In this document: piece after piece, positions 58,082 through 64,000 of the stretch
How positions within the stretch are numbered: position 1 is the first letter of the stretch
Layout of the letters: each line of letters starts with the position of its first letter
Origin: an uncultured Pseudomonadota bacterium
GTDB lineage: Bacteria > Pseudomonadota > Gammaproteobacteria > Steroidobacterales > Steroidobacteraceae
NCBI GenBank assembly: GCA_903884235.1
Contig: CAISEB010000024.1
Span: 1-64,000 of the forward strand
Reading direction: 5' to 3'
Length of the DNA: 64,000 nt
Program-made: the position numbers and the translations under genes
Notes under the pieces: model-generated
The model's database searches: none
Told to the model about the DNA's origin: nothing
Seen by the model: the letters and a program-made list of their open reading frames with translations, nothing else

Positions 58082-59977
58082 TCAGGCGTCCGGGTGCAAT
58101 CGAGCGTAAATGGCCTCGGCGAGGCGGCGTCCGATGCCGGGGACCCGTTCGAGGTCCTCGATACCGGCACCGAGGATGCCCTGCAGGCCACCAAACCGCT
58201 TCAGAAGTTCGCGTCGCCGCGCCGGTCCCAGTCCCGGGACGTCCTCGAGCACCGAGGCCTGGCGGGTCTTCGCGCGCCGGGCCCGGTGGCCGGCGATCGC
58301 GAAGCGATGGGCTTCGTCACGGACGCGCTGGATCAGGTGCAGAGCGCGGGAATCCGGCGGGAGTATAAGCGGCAGGTCCGACCCCAACAAGAAAAGCCGC
58401 TCCTGTCCCACGCGACGGTCGGCGCCCTTGGCGACGCCGACAACGGCCGGCACCTGCACCTCGAGCGAGGCGAGCACGGCGGCGGCCTGCGCGAGCTGCC
58501 CCGCCCCGCCGTCGATCAGCAGCACGTCCGGCAGGCGCGCCTCGCCCGCCTTGATGCGCCGGTAGCGGCGCGTGAGCGCCTCGCGCATCGCGCCGTAGTC
58601 GTCTCCCGCCGTGATGCCATCGAGGTTGAAGCGCCGGTAGTCGGCCTTCAGCGGACCCTCGCGCCCGAATACGACGCACGAGGCGACCGCCGCCTCGCCG
58701 CGCGTGTGGCTGATGTCGAAGCACTCGAGCCGCTCCGGCGACGCCGCCATGCCGAGCACCGCGCCGACGGCGGCGAGCTGCTGCTCGATCCCGGCCTGCG
58801 TGGCGAGGCGCATCTTGAGGGAGTTCTCGGCGTTGTCGCGCGTCATCTCGAGCCAGCGCGCCTTCAGGCCCCGGGACGCGACGTGGATCGTCACGCGGTG
58901 GCCGGCGCGTTCGCCGAGCGCCGTGGCGAGCGCCGCCGACTCGGGCACTGCGGCGGCGATGACGAGTTCCGCGGGCGCCTCGTGCGCGAGGTAGTGCTGT
59001 GCGAGGAACGCGCCGGCCACCTCCTCCGGCTCCGCGTAGGGTGCGCGCGCGAAGTACGTCGTCGTGCCGAGGTTGCGCCCGGCGCGCACGAACATCACGC
59101 CGATTCCGTATTCACCCGGCCCGCTCGCGACCGCGATCACGTCGCAGTCCGCCTCGGCGCCGGCGCTGACGATCTGCGAGGCCTGGATCGACTTCAGCGC
59201 CGCCAGCTGGTCGCGCAGCGCCGCCGCGCGCTCGAAGGCGAGTTCCGCGGCGGCCGCCTCCATGCGGTTGCCGAGATCCGCCGCGACCTCGTCGTTGCGG
59301 CCCTCGAGGACACGGGTCACCGCCGCGACGTCGGCGCGGTAGTCGGCTTCGCTGATGAGGCCGACGCACGGCCCGGAACAGCGCTGGATCTGGTACTGCA
59401 GGCAGGGGCGCGAGCGATTGGAGAAGTAGCTGTCCTCGCACTGGCGCAGCTTGAACAGCTTCTGCAGCTGCAGCAGCGTCTCGCGCACCGCGACCGAGTT
59501 CGGGTAGGGACCGAAGAAGCGCCCGGGCATCCGCCGGCTGCCGCGGTAGAAGCTGAGGCGCGGGTAGCGCTGCTCGGTGGTCAGGTACAGGTACGGGAAG
59601 CTCTTGTCGTCCTTCAACAGGATGTTGTAGTGCGGACGGTGCTTCTTGATGAGGTTGAACTCGAGCAGCAGCGCCTCGGTGTCCGAGTTCGTGACCGTGA
59701 CCTCGATGCCGGCGATCTGCCGCACCATCGCCACGACCTTCGGCTGCACCACGTCGCTGCGGAAGTAGCTGCCGACCCGCGCGCGCAGGTTGCCGGCCTT
59801 GCCGACGTAGAGGATGCCGCCGGACGCGTCCAGCATGCGGTAGACGCCGGGCCGCGCCGGCAGCGCGGCGACGAAGGTCTTCGGGTCGAATTCGAGGTCG
59901 ATGGCCGCGCCGCTCTCGACGACGAGGGCGGGCGCGGCATCCTTCGGCGCGGCGGGATCAGGAGGGGCGCTGGTCAC
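58082..59977 (-). CDS. uvrC: UvrABC system endonuclease subunit UvrC
   Basis: Dual-incision nuclease of nucleotide excision repair. About 631 aa from the GTG at 59977 (an in-frame TTG at 60013 would add 12 Gly/Glu-rich residues; neither has a strong Shine-Dalgarno). The N-terminal GIY-YIG domain (PGVYRMLDASGGILYVGKAGNLRARVGSYF region) makes the 3' cut, a UVR motif follows in the middle, the RNase H-like domain with ECFDISHTRG and LIDGGAGQL makes the 5' cut, and helix-hairpin-helix repeats with VPGLGPARRRELLKRFGG end the protein. Full-length. Confidence 0.95.
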   Translation of the reverse strand: MTSAPPDPAAPKDAAPALVVESGAAIDLEFDPKTFVAALPARPGVYRMLDASGGILYVGKAGNLRARVGSYFRSDVVQPKVVAMVRQIAGIEVTVTNSDTEALLLEFNLIKKHRPHYNILLKDDKSFPYLYLTTEQRYPRLSFYRGSRRMPGRFFGPYPNSVAVRETLLQLQKLFKLRQCEDSYFSNRSRPCLQYQIQRCSGPCVGLISEADYRADVAAVTRVLEGRNDEVAADLGNRMEAAAAELAFERAAALRDQLAALKSIQASQIVSAGAEADCDVIAVASGPGEYGIGVMFVRAGRNLGTTTYFARAPYAEPEEVAGAFLAQHYLAHEAPAELVIAAAVPESAALATALGERAGHRVTIHVASRGLKARWLEMTRDNAENSLKMRLATQAGIEQQLAAVGAVLGMAASPERLECFDISHTRGEAAVASCVVFGREGPLKADYRRFNLDGITAGDDYGAMREALTRRYRRIKAGEARLPDVLLIDGGAGQLAQAAAVLASLEVQVPAVVGVAKGADRRVGQERLFLLGSDLPLILPPDSRALHLIQRVRDEAHRFAIAGHRARRAKTRQASVLEDVPGLGPARRRELLKRFGGLQGILGAGIEDLERVPGIGRRLAEAIYARLHPDA

Positions 59978-60019
59978 CGCGGGATATTCCGGTGCCGGCC
60001 CCTCCCCCCGCAAGCCCCA

Positions 60020-61306
<1,287 letters not shown>

Positions 61307-61467
61307 GGCGGGCTCCCGTGGATTTGAGTCGTCGATCAGCAGTTCGATCCGGACGCGCACGCGCGGGGCCGTCGCGGCGGTCGAGTTGCGGGCCCTGCCC
61401 GTCCCGGACGGGCAGCCGGGCTGCGCCGTCCCTCGACCCCCTCGGCGTCCCGTCTGCGCGGGCGCTT

Positions 61468-61481
61468 TTTGCACTGCACAA
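61468..61481. promoter_or_regulatory. TGCA-rich operator-like element, copy 1
   Basis: TTTGCACTGCACAA lies in the shared upstream region of aceA (minus) and rluE (plus), about 160 and 62 bases from the respective starts. It stands in a local drop of GC content (CTTTTTGCACTGCACAATACTAG). Its core TTTGCACTGCA recurs at 63500 upstream of the DAHP synthase gene. No binding protein can be named from sequence alone. Confidence 0.4.
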
Positions 61482-61542
61482 TACTAGCGGGAACCGGACC
61501 TCGCAGGCAATCTGTTGCAACCGAAACCATCCAAAGATTTCA

Positions 61543-62223
61543 ATGCGCCTGCTCCTGCTCAACAAGCCCTTCCACGTCCTGACCCGGTTCTCAAGGGCGG
61601 ACGACCGCCGGACCCTCGCCGACCTGGTGACCGCACCAGGCCTCTACCCCGCCGGTCGACTGGACTACGACAGCGAGGGGCTGCTGCTGCTGACGGACGA
61701 CGGCATCCTCCAGGCGCGGATCACCGACCCGAGGCATGCGCTCGCCAAGACCTACTGGGCCCAGGTCGAGGGCATCCCCGAGGCCGCGCAGCTGCAGCGC
61801 CTGCGCGAGGGCCTCCTGCTGGCGGATGGGCTGACGCGGCCGGCCGAGGTGCGCGCGATGCCGCAGCCCGAGGGGCTGTGGGCGCGGGATCCGCCGATCC
61901 GCTACCGCGCGCAGATTCCGACGAGCTGGCTCGAGCTCACCATTCGCGAGGGTCGCAATCGACAGGTGCGCAGGATGACCGCGGCGGTCGGGCTGCCGAC
62001 GCTGCGCCTCGTCCGCGCGGCGATCGGGCCGTTCACGCTCGCCGGGCTGCCACCCGGCGGCAGCCGCGCGGCGAGTGGCGCCGAAATGGCGGCTTTTTCG
62101 GCCGGGCTCGCTAGCGCGCGGGCGCCAGTCGCCCGATCCGCATCGCGACCTCGAGCGCCTGCTCGTAGTTCAGGCGCGGATCCACCGTCGAGCGGTAGGC
62201 CCGGGCGAGGTCGTCCTCGCTGA
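61543..62223 (+). CDS. rluE: 23S rRNA pseudouridine synthase RluE-type
   Basis: RsuA/RluE family pseudouridine synthase of 226 aa, modifying 23S rRNA (U2457 in the E. coli enzyme). The catalytic motif is AGRLDYDSEGLLLLTDDG with the essential Asp; KTYWAQVEG and REGRNRQVRRMTAAVG are further family blocks. An N-terminal S4 domain is absent, as in RluE. The conserved core ends near GPFTLAGLPPG; the last 40 codons are Ala/Arg/Pro-rich and lie over the 3' end of the opposite DAHP synthase gene. The true stop may be an evolved read-on. Confidence 0.9.
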   Translation: MRLLLLNKPFHVLTRFSRADDRRTLADLVTAPGLYPAGRLDYDSEGLLLLTDDGILQARITDPRHALAKTYWAQVEGIPEAAQLQRLREGLLLADGLTRPAEVRAMPQPEGLWARDPPIRYRAQIPTSWLELTIREGRNRQVRRMTAAVGLPTLRLVRAAIGPFTLAGLPPGGSRAASGAEMAAFSAGLASARAPVARSASRPRAPARSSGADPPSSGRPGRGRPR

Positions 62224-63466
62224 GGCCCCGCGCGCCGCCGGTGCATTCGGTGACGTTGTCGCCGGTCATCTCGAGGTGCACCCCGCCGAGGCGCGAACCC
62301 ATCTCACCATGGATGCGGAACGCGGACTCGAGCTCTCCGAGGATGTTGTCGAAGCGGCGCGTCTTGACCCCGGACTTCGTGCTCTCGGTGTTGCCGTGCA
62401 TCGGGTCGCAGATCCACAGCACCTCGGCCCCCGCGGCACGCACGCCCTCGATCAGGCCCGGCAGCTTGGCATCGATGTCCCTGGCGCCGAGGCGATGGAT
62501 CAGCGTCAGGCGGCCGGGGACGTTGTCCGGGTTGAGCGCACGGGTCAGGCCGCGCAGGTAGGCGGCATCGGTCGTGGGACCGACCTTGACCGCGACCGGG
62601 TTGGCGATGCCGCGGAAGTACTCGACGTGGCCGTGCTCGAGACCGGCCGTGCGCACGCCGATCCACGGCAGGTGCGTCGACAGGTTGTACCAGCGCCCGC
62701 GGCGCTGGATGTAGCGCGTCTGCGCCTGCTCGTAGTGCAGGTGCAGGCCCTCGTGGCTCGCGTAGAACTCGACACGCTGCGAATCGTGCAGCGCACGACC
62801 GGTGATCGACTCGAAGAACGACAGCGAGTCGGCCAGCGAATCGACGATGCGCTTGTACTCCTCGTACTTCGGCGAATGCCGCATGAAGTCGAGGTCCCAG
62901 TACTCCGGGTGGTGCAGGTCGGTGAACCCACCGTCGATCAGCGCGCGGACGAAGTTCAGCGTGAGCCCGGCGCGCTCGTAGCCGCGCAGCAGCAGTTCAG
63001 GATCGGGCTCGCGCGAGACCGCATCGAAGGGCGCGCGGTTGACGATGTCGCCGCGGTAGCACGGCAGCGTGACGCCATTGCGCGTCTCGGTGTCCGCCGA
63101 GCGCGGCTTGGCGTACTGGCCGGCCAGGCGACCGACGCGCACGATCGGCTTCTTCAGGCCGTGCACCAGCACGAGGCTCATCTGCAGCAGGATCTTGAGC
63201 TGCTCGACGATGCGCTCGGACGTCGTCTCGTCGATCGACTCGGCGCAGTGGCCGCCCTGCAGGATGAACGTCTCGCCGCGCTGGGCCGCCGCCAGCTGGC
63301 GCTGCAGTTCGTCGACCTCCCAGGACACGACAATCGGCGGCAGGCGCGACAGCGCGAGCACCGCGCGCTCGAGCGCACCGGGGTCGCGGTAGGTCGGCTG
63401 CTGCAAGGTCGTCTTGCGCTGCCAGGAGTCGGGGCTCCAGTCTTCGAGGCGGGTTGCGGTGACCAT
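62111..63466 (-). CDS. aroG: 3-deoxy-7-phosphoheptulonate synthase, class II
   Basis: First enzyme of the shikimate pathway, joining phosphoenolpyruvate and erythrose-4-phosphate to DAHP. It is the type II (plant/Mycobacterium-like) form, 451 aa, unlike the type I enzymes of E. coli. Marks: LQGGHCAES, RVGRLAGQYAKPRS, WVG-like CYRGDIVN, EYASHEGLHLHYE-like metal-side stretch, VKVGPTTD, and DPMHGNT followed by GGVHLEMTGDNVTEC. The metal ligands (Cys in GGHC, His, Glu, Asp) can be placed. Its 3' end overlaps the rluE 3' end by 113 bases in convergent orientation. Confidence 0.95.
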   Translation of the reverse strand: MVTATRLEDWSPDSWQRKTTLQQPTYRDPGALERAVLALSRLPPIVVSWEVDELQRQLAAAQRGETFILQGGHCAESIDETTSERIVEQLKILLQMSLVLVHGLKKPIVRVGRLAGQYAKPRSADTETRNGVTLPCYRGDIVNRAPFDAVSREPDPELLLRGYERAGLTLNFVRALIDGGFTDLHHPEYWDLDFMRHSPKYEEYKRIVDSLADSLSFFESITGRALHDSQRVEFYASHEGLHLHYEQAQTRYIQRRGRWYNLSTHLPWIGVRTAGLEHGHVEYFRGIANPVAVKVGPTTDAAYLRGLTRALNPDNVPGRLTLIHRLGARDIDAKLPGLIEGVRAAGAEVLWICDPMHGNTESTKSGVKTRRFDNILGELESAFRIHGEMGSRLGGVHLEMTGDNVTECTGGARGLSEDDLARAYRSTVDPRLNYEQALEVAMRIGRLAPAR

Positions 63467-63499
63467 AGGGCGCGCATCCTAGCATCCCCGACACCCCGG

Positions 63500-63511
63500 T
63501 TTGCACTGCAA
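63500..63511. promoter_or_regulatory. TGCA-rich operator-like element, copy 2
   Basis: TTTGCACTGCAA sits 34 bases upstream of the DAHP synthase start. The inner TTGCACTGCAA (63501-63511) is a perfect 11-base palindrome around a central C, and the core TTTGCACTGCA is shared with the element at 61468. A position overlapping the promoter would fit a repressor site. Confidence 0.4.
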
Positions 63512-63513
63512 TA

Positions 63514-63528
63514 AAGCCCTCGGGGCCT
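63514..63528 (-). terminator. Candidate hrpA terminator
   Basis: Read on the minus strand directly after the hrpA stop, AGGCCC-CGA-GGGCTT forms a 6-bp stem (one G-U pair) with a three-base loop followed by a short T-rich tract (TTTAT). It is compact and overlaps the last base of the stop codon. It lies directly beside the TTTGCACTGCAA element. Confidence 0.45.
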
Positions 63529-64000
63529 CAGCGCAGCGCCTCCCCCGCCACCGCCTCGGCGGCCGCGAGGCGCTTCGGCGAGACCGGCACGAGGGTGCGC
63601 AGGTCCTGCGCGAACAGCTGCACTGCGTATTCCTCGACGAGCCAGCGCAGCTCGACGAGCGCCGCGGGCACCGGGTCGCCGGGCCCGACCCGGGCCGCGA
63701 GCGCCGCAACCCGTCGCCGGGCCGCGAGGAACTCCCGTTGAGCGCTCGCCACGGCACCGTGGGCGCCTGGCAGCTTGGCGAGCCGCCGGCGCAGGGTCTT
63801 CACGTAGCGCAGCAGCGAATCGAGCCAGGGATCCGGGGTGCCGGCCACGAAGCCCTCGTAGAGGAGCGCGCCGAGCTGGGCGCGCGCGTCGGCCGCGAGG
63901 TCCCGGTCGACGCCAGGCGGCAGTCGCGCGAGTTCGTCGCGCGCGAGTCGCGCCTCGGCGAGCGCGAGCCGAAGCGTGCCGCCCAGCCGCTCCGCGGCCG
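63528..64000 (-). CDS. hrpA: ATP-dependent RNA helicase HrpA, C-terminal fragment (5' end beyond window)
   Basis: The C-terminal 157 codons of a DEAH-box helicase with the DUF3418 tail. The visible sequence (YEGFVAGTPDPWLDSLLRYVKTLRRRLAKLPG-like block and LRWLVEEYAVQLFAQDLRTLVPVSPKRL) matches the end of HrpA, which closes with a comparable EYRVSLFAQ-L-T-PVSEKR pattern. No helicase motif is in view because they lie upstream, past base 64000. The frame is open to the window edge. HrpA acts on stalled or colliding ribosomes and on fimbrial mRNA in E. coli. Confidence 0.85.
   Translation of the reverse strand, partial: AAERLGGTLRLALAEARLARDELARLPPGVDRDLAADARAQLGALLYEGFVAGTPDPWLDSLLRYVKTLRRRLAKLPGAHGAVASAQREFLAARRRVAALAARVGPGDPVPAALVELRWLVEEYAVQLFAQDLRTLVPVSPKRLAAAEAVAGEALR

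Overview
The window is GC-rich, gene-dense bacterial DNA, most likely from a Gammaproteobacterium able to fix CO2 through the Calvin cycle. Three things point there: red-type (form IC-like) RuBisCO in a full cbb operon, a System I cytochrome c maturation operon (ccmABCDEFGHI), and the gammaproteobacterial neighbourhood uvrC-pgsA-tRNA-Gly-tRNA-Cys with an HrpA C-terminus carrying a DUF3418-like tail. The S46 peptidase, the nucleotide-exchanger-like carrier and the type II DAHP synthase would suit a lineage near Xanthomonadales/Steroidobacterales/Nevskiales, but this placement is inference. No transposase, integrase, phage gene or CRISPR array was seen.

Layout. 1-8.75 kb (minus): an RND multidrug efflux operon, mdtA-mdtB-mdtC-outer membrane factor, each junction a 4-base overlap. 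9.1-15.1 kb (minus): single genes for a serine hydrolase, an MFS carrier, a DUF4386 membrane protein, an unknown protein, a TauE/SafE exporter and a secreted protein with an Asp/Arg/His tail, then about 0.9 kb with no clear gene. 16.0-23.8 kb: cbbLSXFPZA (minus) with divergent cbbR (plus). 23.8-28.7 kb (minus): GAF/HD-GYP protein, S46 dipeptidyl-peptidase and nucleotide-exchanger-like carrier. 28.7-35.5 kb (minus): ccmABCDEFGHI. 35.6-38.1 kb (minus): CBS protein, acyl-CoA dehydrogenase, SDR. 38.3-43.4 kb: an unknown secreted protein, tRNA-Leu(UAA), hemolysin III family protein, hybrid histidine kinase and a small cytochrome c.

43.5-50.1 kb: an Lrp/AsnC regulator diverges from ornithine cyclodeaminase and arginase (arginine to ornithine to proline). 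These are followed on the same strand by a class II aldolase-SDR fusion, mtnP and mtnA. The last three look like a complete DHAP shunt for 5'-methylthioadenosine (MTA), with aldolase and dehydrogenase on one chain. 50.2-57.1 kb: two convergent groups of envelope/AAA genes, DUF4129-like/DUF4350/MoxR/DUF58 (plus) against RDD/SpoIIM (minus). 57.3-64 kb: tRNA-Cys, tRNA-Gly, pgsA, uvrC, aceA, rluE, type II DAHP synthase and the 3' end of hrpA.

Working together, the cbb operon supplies carboxylase, its activase, phosphoribulokinase, bisphosphatase, aldolase and phosphoglycolate phosphatase. The ccm operon makes c-type cytochromes needed for respiration. The arginase/Ocd and MTA genes recycle nitrogen and carbon from arginine and polyamine metabolism, and the DHAP they release can enter the same triose-phosphate pool as the Calvin cycle.
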